Shown here: in pieces, positions 1-7,992 of the stretch
How the letters are laid out: every line of letters begins with the position of its first letter
How positions within the stretch are numbered: position 1 is the first letter of the stretch
Source of the DNA: Bacteroidales bacterium
GTDB taxonomy: Bacteria > Bacteroidota > Bacteroidia > Bacteroidales > UBA932
Direction: 5' to 3'
Length of the DNA stretch: 64,000 nt
Assembly: GCA_017509755.1 (NCBI GenBank)
Contig: JAFWOY010000011.1
Location: forward strand, 41,963 to 105,962
Program-made: the position numbers and the translations under genes
The notes under the pieces: generated by a model
What the model was told of the DNA's origin: nothing
Seen by the model: only the letters and a program-made list of their open reading frames with translations
The model's database searches: none

Positions 1-1846
1 AGCGTTTCTTGACTTTGACTTTATGGAGCAGATTGCCGTCGAAGACACGTTGCTCCAGGTATTTGCGCTCCGGGGCAATCTCGCCGTTGAGGTATTTTTC
101 CACCAGCAGCGAGGCGATCGGCGCCGCCCAGGTGGCACCGAAGCCGCCATTTTCCACGTAGGCTACCACGGCAATCTTCGGGTCGTCTTTCGGAGCGAAA
201 GTGATGAAGACGGAATGGTCGTCCCCGTGCGGGTTCTGAGCCGTGCCTGTCTTGCCGCAGGCAATGACGCCGGGGACGCGGGCGATCGTGGCCGTAGCGC
301 CACCGCCCGTGTAGTTGATGGCCAGTTCCATGCCTTTGACGATATCGACGAAATGGCTGGTATCAACCATCGTGTAGTGGCGTTCTTTGAAGCGCTCGTC
401 GATGGGACTGTCGGGCGTATCTTTTTGCAGGTGCGGCGTGTAGAAGAAGCCCCGGTTGGCAATGGTGGCGGCCAGGTTGGCCAGATGGAGCGGTGTGCAG
501 CCGATCTCACCCTGGCCGATGGACAGCGAGATGATGGAGATCGACCGCCAGCGGCCCTTGCCGTGAAGACGGTCGTACCGTTCGGCCGTGGGCATCGTGC
601 CGGCCTTCTCACCCGGGATGTCGGTCCCGAGTTTCTGCCCGAAACCGAAACTGGCCGTGTATTCCTTCCAGCGCTCGAAGCCTTCCTGGACGGAGTTGTA
701 ACGCGGATTGTCCAGGATGGAGCGGAACACATAGCAGTAGTAGGCGTTGCACGACATCATGATCGACTGGTACATATTGATCGGGCTGGGATGTCCGTGG
801 CAGCCCACGCGCAGGTTGCCTACCACATAGCCCCGGTGGCAGCCGTACATCGTGTTGGGCGTCAGGACGCCTTCCTGCAGGCCGATCAGGCCGTTGACCA
901 GTTTGAAGACAGAGCCCGGCGGCTGGGGCGACATCACGGCCCGGTTGTACATCGGTTTGTAGGGGTCGGTGACCAGGTCCCGGTAGTGCTTGTTGATCTC
1001 GGAGAGTTGGCTCACGTCGATGCCGGGACTGGAGACCATTGTAAGGATCTCACCCGTAGCCGGCTCGATGGCCACCAGTGAACCGACCTTGTTCTGCATC
1101 AGCTTTTCGCCGTAGGCCTGCAGGACGCCGTCGATGGTGGTGGTCACGTCCACGCCCGGGATGGCGGTCTTGTCGTATTCGCCGTCGTTGTAATGCTCCT
1201 TGATGCGGCCCCGCGCGTCGCGCAGGAAGATGCTGTAGCCCTTCTCGCCGCGCAGCAGGGGCTCATAGGCCTCCTCCATACCGGTCTTGCCCACATAGTC
1301 GCCGCTGCGGTATTCCGGGTGATCCTTGATGTAGTTCGCATCCACTTCCGAAATGTAACCCAGCAGGTTGCCGCCGGCATTGAACGGGTAGGTGCGCGAG
1401 GTGCGCGGCACGCCCGTGAAGCCGGGGAAGAGGAAACTCTTCTCGATGAACATGTTGTACTGCTCACCGGTAACCTGGCGCTTGAACACCAGGGTCTGGT
1501 AGCCGATGCGGGTGCGGTACATCCGGTATTCGCGGAACTTCTCATGGACGAAACCCGTGTCGAGGTCGAAGATGCGGCAGAAGGCCAGCGTGTCGAATTC
1601 CTTGACATCGAAAGGCGTGACCATGATGTCATAGGTCAGTTTGTTGTCCACCAGGACTTCGCCGTTGCGGTCGAGGATGCGGCCGCGGGCCGGGTAGATG
1701 GTCTCGTATTTGAGCGCGTTGTTCTCGGCGGTCACCCGGTATTCCTTCTTGATGATCTGGACCTGGAACAAGCGGAACGCCATCACGGCAAAGACGAGGA
1801 TGACGGCGGCGACGACGATGCTGCGGCGGTTCTGGAACGGGTTCAT
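1..1846 (-). CDS. mrdA: Penicillin-binding protein 2 (3' end off window)
   Basis: This is the class B transpeptidase of the elongation machinery, which cross-links lateral-wall peptidoglycan in the periplasm. Read from the ATG complementary to 1844-1846, the protein starts MNPFQNRRS, has one N-terminal membrane helix (about residues 9-27), a pedestal domain with the ARGRILDRNG motif, and a transpeptidase domain with the active-site SVFK motif (Ser312) and a later KTGTAQ motif. It starts 4 bp after mreD stops and is the last gene of mreB-mreC-mreD-mrdA visible here; rodA usually follows and would lie beyond base 1. The reading frame is still open at base 1, so the very C-terminus is missing. 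Confidence 0.95.
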   Translation of the reverse strand, partial: MNPFQNRRSIVVAAVILVFAVMAFRLFQVQIIKKEYRVTAENNALKYETIYPARGRILDRNGEVLVDNKLTYDIMVTPFDVKEFDTLAFCRIFDLDTGFVHEKFREYRMYRTRIGYQTLVFKRQVTGEQYNMFIEKSFLFPGFTGVPRTSRTYPFNAGGNLLGYISEVDANYIKDHPEYRSGDYVGKTGMEEAYEPLLRGEKGYSIFLRDARGRIKEHYNDGEYDKTAIPGVDVTTTIDGVLQAYGEKLMQNKVGSLVAIEPATGEILTMVSSPGIDVSQLSEINKHYRDLVTDPYKPMYNRAVMSPQPPGSVFKLVNGLIGLQEGVLTPNTMYGCHRGYVVGNLRVGCHGHPSPINMYQSIMMSCNAYYCYVFRSILDNPRYNSVQEGFERWKEYTASFGFGQKLGTDIPGEKAGTMPTAERYDRLHGKGRWRSISIISLSIGQGEIGCTPLHLANLAATIANRGFFYTPHLQKDTPDSPIDERFKERHYTMVDTSHFVDIVKGMELAINYTGGGATATIARVPGVIACGKTGTAQNPHGDDHSVFITFAPKDDPKIAVVAYVENGGFGATWAAPIASLLVEKYLNGEIAPERKYLEQRVFDGNLLHKVKVKKR

Positions 1847-1850
1847 GGCT

Positions 1851-2357
1851 TCAGTTCCGGCTTTGGAGCGGGAGCGCCAGCAGCAGGCACAAGGCCGTGC
1901 TGGCCAACCAGCTGGCAATGACTTTGAGCGCGATGAATCCGGCCGGCCGGAAACTGATGCAATCTACCAGCACATAGGCCACCAGGTAGATGGCCGTCAG
2001 GACGGCCAGGTACTTGAGGTATTTGACCAGCCCGACTTCACCCATCAGCGGAACTTCCGTCTTGTCCTGCCGGTCGGCGTTGACCATTGTCCGGTAGAAA
2101 AACTTGCGCGGAGCGGCAGCCAGGACGGCGGCGAAGGCGTTAAGGCCGGGCACACCGTCGGAAAGGAGGTCAAGACCGAGGCCCAGGCCGAATGCGATGA
2201 GCAGCACGGCATGCGGGCGATAGGAAAGCGGGATCAGAAGAATCAGCAACGGGATCAGGTTCAAGCAGATCCACGGGCCCAGATGTACGTAGTCCGAGAT
2301 CACCAGCTGCAGCAGGAACAACAGCACGAAGTAGAAAATGTCAGCGGGCCTTTTCAT
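1851..2357 (-). CDS. mreD: Rod shape-determining protein MreD
   Basis: A small integral membrane protein of the rod complex, about 168 residues with several hydrophobic segments (for example the stretch after MKRPADIFYF). The upstream in-frame codons lie inside mreC, so the ATG complementary to 2355-2357 was chosen; it overlaps the end of mreC by 17 bp, which suggests translational coupling. Identification rests on length, hydrophobicity and its position between mreC and the PBP2 gene, because MreD is poorly conserved. It is expected to act with MreC, RodA and PBP2 in the inner membrane. Confidence 0.85.
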   Translation of the reverse strand: MKRPADIFYFVLLFLLQLVISDYVHLGPWICLNLIPLLILLIPLSYRPHAVLLIAFGLGLGLDLLSDGVPGLNAFAAVLAAAPRKFFYRTMVNADRQDKTEVPLMGEVGLVKYLKYLAVLTAIYLVAYVLVDCISFRPAGFIALKVIASWLASTALCLLLALPLQSRN

Positions 2358-3156
2358 ACAGTTCCTGGATTTCCGTGCCGCGGTTGTTGCGGACGATATA
2401 AACGTTGTGCAGCGAACGGAAGTCCTCAAAGAGGACGACCGTCAGTTCCTGCGACGAGCCCTGGCTGATGTGCGTGTCTTCGACGCTGCCGATGGGGATG
2501 TCCGGCGGGTAGATGGTGGAAAAGCCGCTCGACAGCACCGTGTCACCGGGCGCGACCTGGACGTGCACGGGAATCTCGGCGAGGAGAGCCCGGCCGGGAT
2601 CGCGACCTTGCCAGGTCATCGGACCGAAAGCCCCGCTGCCGGCGTGCTTGGCACTGACCGACTGTTCGGTGTTGAGCAGCGAGATGACGTAGGAATAGTG
2701 CCGGCTGACAGCGCTGACGATGCCGATCACGCCGCGGGCGGTGATTACGCCCATGCCGGGTTCGACGCCTTCCTTCTCGCCGCGGTCGAGGATCAGGTAG
2801 TTGTGCTGCTTGTCCACGGAGTTGCGGATGACCGTGGCGCCGATGAAGGTATAATCGGGTTCGATGATGCGGACCACGCTGTCTAGTTCAGCCTGGGCGG
2901 CGGCATAACCGGCCAACTGTTGGCGCAGCTGGAGGTTTTCCGCGGCCAGACGCTCGTTTTCCGTCTTGTAGTTGAAATAATAGGAGATCTTGCTGGTGCG
3001 GGCCCAAAACCAGGACTCGACACTCCGGACTGCTCCCAGCACCTTATAGCGCTGCACGACGGAGCCGTTCACCACCATGACGATGGCGACGGTTTCCAGA
3101 ACGATGAACAGGGCGATGGCGGTGAGGCTCGAGAGGAGTCCGTAGCGGTTTTTCAT
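2341..3156 (-). CDS. mreC: Rod shape-determining protein MreC
   Basis: MreC links the cytoplasmic MreB filament to periplasmic PBP2. The protein starts MKNRYGLLSS, has one N-terminal membrane helix, a predicted coiled-coil segment (NYKTENERLAAENLQLRQQL, roughly residues 64-83) and a C-terminal beta-domain. Its length of 271 residues fits the family. The ATG at 3154-3156 overlaps the mreB stop as ATGA, so it was preferred to an in-frame codon 14 residues upstream inside mreB. Confidence 0.92.
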   Translation of the reverse strand: MKNRYGLLSSLTAIALFIVLETVAIVMVVNGSVVQRYKVLGAVRSVESWFWARTSKISYYFNYKTENERLAAENLQLRQQLAGYAAAQAELDSVVRIIEPDYTFIGATVIRNSVDKQHNYLILDRGEKEGVEPGMGVITARGVIGIVSAVSRHYSYVISLLNTEQSVSAKHAGSGAFGPMTWQGRDPGRALLAEIPVHVQVAPGDTVLSSGFSTIYPPDIPIGSVEDTHISQGSSQELTVVLFEDFRSLHNVYIVRNNRGTEIQELYEKAR

Positions 3157-4169
3157 CGCATCAAGAAGGGGTAGTGGGGGTTCTTGAGGGCGATGCAAGT
3201 ACCGCGGGCCACGGCGCGCAACGGGTCTTCGGCCACGTGGAACGGGATGTTGATCTTTTTGGAAAGACGCACGTCGAGGCCGCGCAGCAGGGCGCCGCCG
3301 CCGGTCAGGAAGATACCCTTGCGGACGATGTCACTGTAGAGTTCCGGCGGGGTCTTCTCGAGGACGGTGAGGATGCTCGATTCGATCTTGACCAGCGACT
3401 TGTCGAGGCAGTGGGCGACCTCCTGGTAGGTGACGGGCGCTTCGACCGGGTGGACGGTCATCAGGTTCGGGCCTTTCACCACGAAAGGTTCGAGCGGCTC
3501 GTCCAGTTCGGAGATGGCGGCGCCGATGCGGATCTTGATCTGCTCGGCGGTGGGTTCGCCGATGCGGATGTTATACTGCTGGCGCATATACTGCTGGATC
3601 TCGCTGGTGAACACGTCGCCGGCCGTCTTGATGCTCTCGTCGGCCACGATACCGCCCAGGGAGATGACGGCGATCTCGGTGGTGCCGCCGCCGATATCCA
3701 CGATCATGTTGCCCATCGGGGCGGTGACGTCGAGCCCGATACCGAGGGCGGCCGCCATCGGCTCGAAAATCATCTGGACGTCCCGGCCGCCGGAATGTTC
3801 GGCGGCGTCGCGGACGGCGCGTTTCTCCACTTCCGTGGAGCCGGAAGGGATGCAGACCACCATGCGCAGGCTCGGGGAGAAGAGCGAACGCTTGTTGTTG
3901 ATCATCTTGATGAACTCGCGGATCATCTGCTCCGAGGCGTCGAAGTCGGCGATGACGCCGTCCTTGAGCGGGCGGACAGTCTTGATATTCTGGTTCTCCT
4001 TGCCCTGCATGGCCTTGGCCTTGGTGCCGACAGCCGCGCATTTGCCGGTGAGTTTGTCGATGGCTACGATGGAGGGTTCGTCGATGACCTTCTTGTCATT
4101 CATGAAAATGACGGTGTTGGCCGTTCCCAGGTCGATGGCGAGCTCCTGCTGTAAGAATGAAAATGCCAT
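3153..4169 (-). CDS. mreB: Actin-like rod shape protein MreB
   Basis: MreB is the bacterial actin that positions the elongation machinery at the inner membrane. The 338-residue protein carries the actin-fold phosphate loops: IDLGTANT near the N-terminus and the second DIGGGTTE loop near the middle. The length matches the family. It is the first gene of the shape operon and has a TAnnTTTG promoter element on the minus strand at 4207-4214. The next genes overlap or abut it, consistent with one mRNA. Confidence 0.96.
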   Translation of the reverse strand: MAFSFLQQELAIDLGTANTVIFMNDKKVIDEPSIVAIDKLTGKCAAVGTKAKAMQGKENQNIKTVRPLKDGVIADFDASEQMIREFIKMINNKRSLFSPSLRMVVCIPSGSTEVEKRAVRDAAEHSGGRDVQMIFEPMAAALGIGLDVTAPMGNMIVDIGGGTTEIAVISLGGIVADESIKTAGDVFTSEIQQYMRQQYNIRIGEPTAEQIKIRIGAAISELDEPLEPFVVKGPNLMTVHPVEAPVTYQEVAHCLDKSLVKIESSILTVLEKTPPELYSDIVRKGIFLTGGGALLRGLDVRLSKKINIPFHVAEDPLRAVARGTCIALKNPHYPFLMR

Positions 4170-4206
4170 ATTGATTTTTTCTTTTTTCGGTTTAGGATAG
4201 ACGAGA

Positions 4207-4214
4207 CAAATTTA
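4207..4214 (-). promoter_or_regulatory. -7 promoter element for mreB operon
   Basis: Read on the minus strand this is TAAATTTG, a perfect match to the Bacteroidota -7 consensus TAnnTTTG, 38 bp before the mreB start. No convincing -33 TTTG was assigned. Confidence 0.55.
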
Positions 4215-4237
4215 GAAATATTCTCGCGATTATTAAT

Positions 4238-4245
4238 TATTTTTG
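4238..4245 (+). promoter_or_regulatory. -7 promoter element for ispD
   Basis: TATTTTTG on the plus strand, matching TAnnTTTG, 41 bp before ispD. It lies only 23 bp from the divergent mreB element, so the two promoters share one short AT-rich control region. Confidence 0.5.
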
Positions 4246-4286
4246 TCCACCAATTTATCAACAATCCATTGTAGATTCTTTTTCTG

Positions 4287-4976
4287 ATGAAACGATATGC
4301 AGTCATCGTGGCCGGCGGACAAGGGGTCCGGATGGGCGCCGACCGGCCCAAGCAGTTCCTGGAGATCGGAGGCAAACCCGTGCTGCGGCACACTGTCGAG
4401 CGTTTTCTGGCCTACGATCCTTCCATGGAAGTGATTCTTGTGCTGCCGGCGGCGCAGAAGGAGTGGTGGCGGGACTACTGCCGGTGCAGTGGCTTCCTGG
4501 AACGCTATGCGATGGTGTCGGGGGGCATCACCCGTTTCCATTCCGTGCAGAATGCCTTGAAATATGTGGGTGACGAAGGCATTGTGGCTGTCCACGACGG
4601 GGTCCGGCCTTTCATCAGCCAGGCGCTGCTGGCGCGGCTGTTTGAAGCGGCAGCGACACACCCGGCGGTCATTCCGGCCGTGCCGGTTGTGGAGTCAGTC
4701 CGTCGGATGGAAGGGGAGGAACACTCCACGCCCGTGAACCGTGACGGTTTGGTGCGGGTGCAGACGCCCCAACTGTTTGATGCAGGGATTTTGAAGGCGG
4801 CTTACCGCCAGGCTTTTTCAACTTCTTTTACGGACGACGCTTCCGTGGTGGAGGCGGCGGGTGTGCCCGTGCACATTGTTTCGGGTGACAAAATGAACCT
4901 GAAACTCACGACGCCCGACGACCTGTTGCTGGCCGAGACGCTGCTTAGGATTTCCGCTTGCGGGGAACGGCTTTGA
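4287..4976 (+). CDS. ispD: 2-C-methyl-D-erythritol 4-phosphate cytidylyltransferase
   Basis: IspD transfers CMP to methylerythritol phosphate in the non-mevalonate isoprenoid pathway in the cytoplasm. The N-terminus has the nucleotide-binding signature VAGGQGVRMG followed by RPKQF, and VHDGVRPF and TPDD further on, all characteristic of IspD. At 229 residues it is of normal length. Its 3' end overlaps the 3' end of the convergent Lrp-family gene by 32 bp. Confidence 0.95.
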   Translation: MKRYAVIVAGGQGVRMGADRPKQFLEIGGKPVLRHTVERFLAYDPSMEVILVLPAAQKEWWRDYCRCSGFLERYAMVSGGITRFHSVQNALKYVGDEGIVAVHDGVRPFISQALLARLFEAAATHPAVIPAVPVVESVRRMEGEEHSTPVNRDGLVRVQTPQLFDAGILKAAYRQAFSTSFTDDASVVEAAGVPVHIVSGDKMNLKLTTPDDLLLAETLLRISACGERL

Positions 4977-5454
4977 TGTAGTCGTAGTCCTTGACCCACA
5001 CCTGGCGTTCGATGGCCTGGTCGAGCGAGACCATCGTCTCGGTACGGCTGATGCCGGGAATGTTCTGGATGGTGTCGATCAGGGTCGTCATCAAGTGGTC
5101 GTGGTCGAAGCAATAGAGTTTCAGCAGGAGAGAGTGGACACCGGTCACAAAATGACACTCCACGACTTCGGGAATGTTCTTCAGGGTCTCAACCACTTTG
5201 TTGTAACTGCTGGCTTCGGACAGGGAGACACAGACAAATACGCACACATTGAGCCCGAGGGCTTCGGGTTTGACCAACAGGCGGGATCCGGTGATGACCC
5301 CGGCGTTTTCCATTTTCTTTACGCGCTGGTGGATGACTGCGCCGGAAACGCCGCACTCGCGGGCGATCTCCAAGAAGGGCATCCTAGCATTTTTGACGAG
5401 AAAACTCAGGATTTTCTGGTCTATTTCGTCGACTTGAAAGTTGATTTTTGCCAT
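4945..5454 (-). CDS. Lrp/AsnC-family transcriptional regulator
   Basis: A feast/famine-type regulator of 169 residues from the chosen start MAKINFQVDE. The N-terminal half holds the winged helix-turn-helix (DQKILSFLVKNARMPFLEIA, then the recognition helix in VSGAVIHQRVKKMENAG), and the C-terminal half the RAM/AsnC effector-binding domain (from about residue 75). Such proteins bind DNA as octamers and respond to amino acids; the target here is unknown. A longer in-frame start 10 codons upstream was rejected because it overlaps the -7 element. The C-terminus ends with the basic tail VPRKRKS. Confidence 0.9.
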   Translation of the reverse strand: MAKINFQVDEIDQKILSFLVKNARMPFLEIARECGVSGAVIHQRVKKMENAGVITGSRLLVKPEALGLNVCVFVCVSLSEASSYNKVVETLKNIPEVVECHFVTGVHSLLLKLYCFDHDHLMTTLIDTIQNIPGISRTETMVSLDQAIERQVWVKDYDYIKAVPRKRKS

Positions 5455-5462
5455 AATGCCTG

Positions 5463-5470
5463 CAAATATA
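5463..5470 (-). promoter_or_regulatory. -7 promoter element for Lrp-family gene
   Basis: Read on the minus strand this is TATATTTG, matching TAnnTTTG, only 8 bp before the ATG at 5454. The 5' untranslated region would be almost absent. Confidence 0.55.
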
Positions 5471-5487
5471 GAAAATAATTTCAATTT

Positions 5488-5499
5488 GTTATCGATAAC
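5488..5499. promoter_or_regulatory. Candidate operator palindrome GTTATCGATAAC
   Basis: A perfect 12-bp palindrome about 18 bp upstream of the -7 element of the Lrp-family gene. Lrp-type regulators often control their own promoters, so an autoregulatory site is plausible, but nothing in the sequence proves binding. Confidence 0.3.
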
Positions 5500-5522
5500 G
5501 CGGAAAAAAGTTGAAAAAACAC

Positions 5523-5567
5523 AAAGGGCGCCCGAAATATGCGCATATTATACGCTGGGCGTCCTTT
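5523..5567 (-). terminator. Terminator after topA
   Basis: An 11-bp stem (5523-5533 pairing with 5557-5567, one G-U pair). On the minus strand it is followed shortly by a T-run, and on the plus strand by TTTT, so it may work both ways. It sits 22 bp after the topA stop. The loop contains another palindrome, AATATGCGCATATT. Confidence 0.6.
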
Positions 5568-5589
5568 TAAGTCAAGTTATTGTTTATAA

Positions 5590-7872
5590 TTATTTTTTCT
5601 TACCGGCTTTCGAAATGATAGCCAGACACTCTTCTTCGGTAAGGGTTGCGGGGTCTTGTTTCCTGGGAAGTTTGAAATTGTCTTTTCCACGCTTGAGATA
5701 CGGACCGTAACGGCCGTTCAGAATCTGGATACCGGAGTCCGGAAAATCCGCTATAACCTTCTTGACCTCCTTGTTCCGGCTTTCCTCAATCAGGGCGATG
5801 GCTTGCGCTTCGGTCAGGGTGTAGGGATCCTGTCCCCTGGCCAGCGAGACGAACTTTCCGGCGTATTTCACATAGGGTCCGAAACGGCCGCTGGATGTGA
5901 TGATCTCCTGCCCGTCCAGATGCCCGACCAGACGCGGGAGGGCGAAGAGTTTGACGGCTTCTTCCAAAGTGATAGTTTCGATGAGTTGGCCCTTGCCGAG
6001 GCTGACGAACTGTTTGTCCGGATCGTCGGAAGTTCCTTTCTGGAGCAGCGGTCCGAAACGGCCGATGCGGGCCGTGATGGGCTTACCCGAAACGGGGTCG
6101 TTGCCGATAAGGCGTTCGGCGTGCGTGTGTTCGCGGTCCTGCAGGCTGCCTTCGACCTCCTGGTGGAAAGGCGTGTAGAAATCGCTGATGACTTTGTCCC
6201 ACGCGAGGCGGCCTTTCGCCACCTTGTCGAACGACTCTTCCACCTTGGCCGTGAAGCCATAATTGAGGATGTCGGCAAAATTGGCCGCCAGGAAGTCGGT
6301 CACCACGATGCCGATGTTTTCGGGCAGCAGCTTCTTCTTCTCGGCGCCGATTTTCTCCTGTTTCGCGGTGCGGCGGATCTCGCCGTCCCGCAGGGTCAGG
6401 CTGCAGGTGTCGTGCACGGTGCCCGGTTTGTCGCCTTTGATGATGTAGCCGCGAGTGGTGATCGTGCTTACAGTCGAGGCATAAGTAGAAGGACGGCCGA
6501 TGCCGAGTTCTTCGAGTTTCTTGACGAGGCTCGCTTCACTGTAGCGCGGCGGGTGCTGGGTGTATTTCTCGGTGGCTTCGATGCTTTCGCAGTGGAGCAC
6601 CTGGCCCTGGCCGATGCGGGGCAGGACACCCTGGACCTCGTCTTCCTCGTCGTCCGTTCCTTCGATATAGACTTTCAGGAAACCGTCGAAAAGAATCTGT
6701 TCGCCGCTGGCGATGAATTTCTCCTCCAGGTTGGATCCACAGATTTCCACTTCGGTCTTCTCGACTACGGCGTCAGCCATCTGGCAGGCGACAGTCCGCT
6801 TCCAGATGAGATTGTAGAGCCGCTTCTCGGTCGAGGTGCCTTCGATGTCCATGTTGCTGACATAGGTGGGACGGATGGCTTCGTGGGCCTCCTGCGCACC
6901 TTTGACGCGGGTGTGATAGTTGCGGACTTTCGAATAGTCGGCACCATAGAGCCGGGTCACCATCTCTTTGGTCGTACCGAGAGCCAGCGTGGAGAGATTC
7001 ATGGAGTCGGTACGCATGTAAGTGATCAGGCCGGCTTCATAGAGACGCTGGGCGATGGACATGGTCTGGCTCACGGAGTAGCCGAGCTTGCGGGCGGCTT
7101 CCTGCTGGAGCGTGGAGGTGGTGAACGGTGGCGCCGGACTGCGGTGGGCTTCCTTCTTTTCGACCGAAGCGACGGCAAACTGTTCGCCCCGGCAGCGCTC
7201 GAGGAACGCACGGGCCTGGGCTTCCGTTTCGAATTTGCGGTCGAGCGTGGCGCGGATGGGTTTCTTCGACCCTTCGGTGTAGAAGAGGCCTTCCACGCGG
7301 AAGAACGGCTTGGCTTCGAAGGCGGCGATCTCGCGCTCACGGTCCACGATGAGTTTCAAGGCAACCGACTGGACGCGGCCGGCCGAAAGCTTGGGTTGGA
7401 TCTTCTTCCACAGGATCGGGGAGAGCTCGAATCCGACGAGGCGGTCGAGGACGCGGCGGGCCTGCTGGGCCTTGACAAGGTTCATGTCGATGTCGCGCGG
7501 GTTCTCGATGGCTTCGAGGATGGCGTTCTTCGTGATTTCGTGGAAGACGATGCGGCGGGTCTTCTCGACAGGCAGGCCGAGGGTCTCGGAAAGATGCCAG
7601 GCGATGGCCTCTCCCTCGCGGTCTTCATCGGAAGCGAGCCAGACTGTCGCAGCGGCTTTCGCAGCGGCTGTGAGCTCGGCGACCGTCTTCTTCTTGTCGC
7701 TCGAAATTTCGTATTCGGGGAGGAAACCGTTGGCAATATCGATACCCAACCCCTTCTTTTTCAGGTCTCTGATGTGACCGAAACTGGATTTGACCGTGTA
7801 ACCTTTTCCAAGGAACTTCTCGATTGTCTTGGCTTTTGCCGGAGACTCCACAATAACTAAATTCTCGCCCAT
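5590..7872 (-). CDS. topA: DNA topoisomerase I
   Basis: Type IA topoisomerase that relaxes negative supercoils. From MGENLVIVES the 760-residue protein shows the TOPRIM domain (Glu9 in VESPAKA, acidic cluster SDEDREGE at 81-88), the catalytic tyrosine in GLITYMRTDS (Tyr285), and a C-terminal region of short GRFGPY/GRYGPY repeats (about residues 590-750) ending in a lysine tail. No four-cysteine zinc fingers are present. The frame stays open far upstream, antisense to PBP1A and ddl, but only the part from 7872 resembles TopA. Confidence 0.96.
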   Translation of the reverse strand: MGENLVIVESPAKAKTIEKFLGKGYTVKSSFGHIRDLKKKGLGIDIANGFLPEYEISSDKKKTVAELTAAAKAAATVWLASDEDREGEAIAWHLSETLGLPVEKTRRIVFHEITKNAILEAIENPRDIDMNLVKAQQARRVLDRLVGFELSPILWKKIQPKLSAGRVQSVALKLIVDREREIAAFEAKPFFRVEGLFYTEGSKKPIRATLDRKFETEAQARAFLERCRGEQFAVASVEKKEAHRSPAPPFTTSTLQQEAARKLGYSVSQTMSIAQRLYEAGLITYMRTDSMNLSTLALGTTKEMVTRLYGADYSKVRNYHTRVKGAQEAHEAIRPTYVSNMDIEGTSTEKRLYNLIWKRTVACQMADAVVEKTEVEICGSNLEEKFIASGEQILFDGFLKVYIEGTDDEEDEVQGVLPRIGQGQVLHCESIEATEKYTQHPPRYSEASLVKKLEELGIGRPSTYASTVSTITTRGYIIKGDKPGTVHDTCSLTLRDGEIRRTAKQEKIGAEKKKLLPENIGIVVTDFLAANFADILNYGFTAKVEESFDKVAKGRLAWDKVISDFYTPFHQEVEGSLQDREHTHAERLIGNDPVSGKPITARIGRFGPLLQKGTSDDPDKQFVSLGKGQLIETITLEEAVKLFALPRLVGHLDGQEIITSSGRFGPYVKYAGKFVSLARGQDPYTLTEAQAIALIEESRNKEVKKVIADFPDSGIQILNGRYGPYLKRGKDNFKLPRKQDPATLTEEECLAIISKAGKKK

Positions 7873-7941
7873 CTCGTTCGTTTTTGGTTTTGGAAGTGCA
7901 AAGTAAAGGATAAACAAGGTAACTTTCCAAATCTTTTTTTC

Positions 7942-7949
7942 TATTTTTG
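7942..7949 (+). promoter_or_regulatory. -7 promoter element for PBP1A-ddl-prmC
   Basis: TATTTTTG matches TAnnTTTG, 43 bp before the PBP1A start and within the 120-bp divergent gap between topA and PBP1A. A GC-rich self-complementary stretch lies between it and the ATG. Confidence 0.5.
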
Positions 7950-7992
7950 CAAGACGTATCGCCCTTCGCCGGGCCTTTAACGAAGTTAAAAA

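Noticed and set aside
23..1081. Plus-strand open frame at the window start
   Set aside because: Antisense to PBP2, whose SVFK and KTG motifs are clear on the minus strand.
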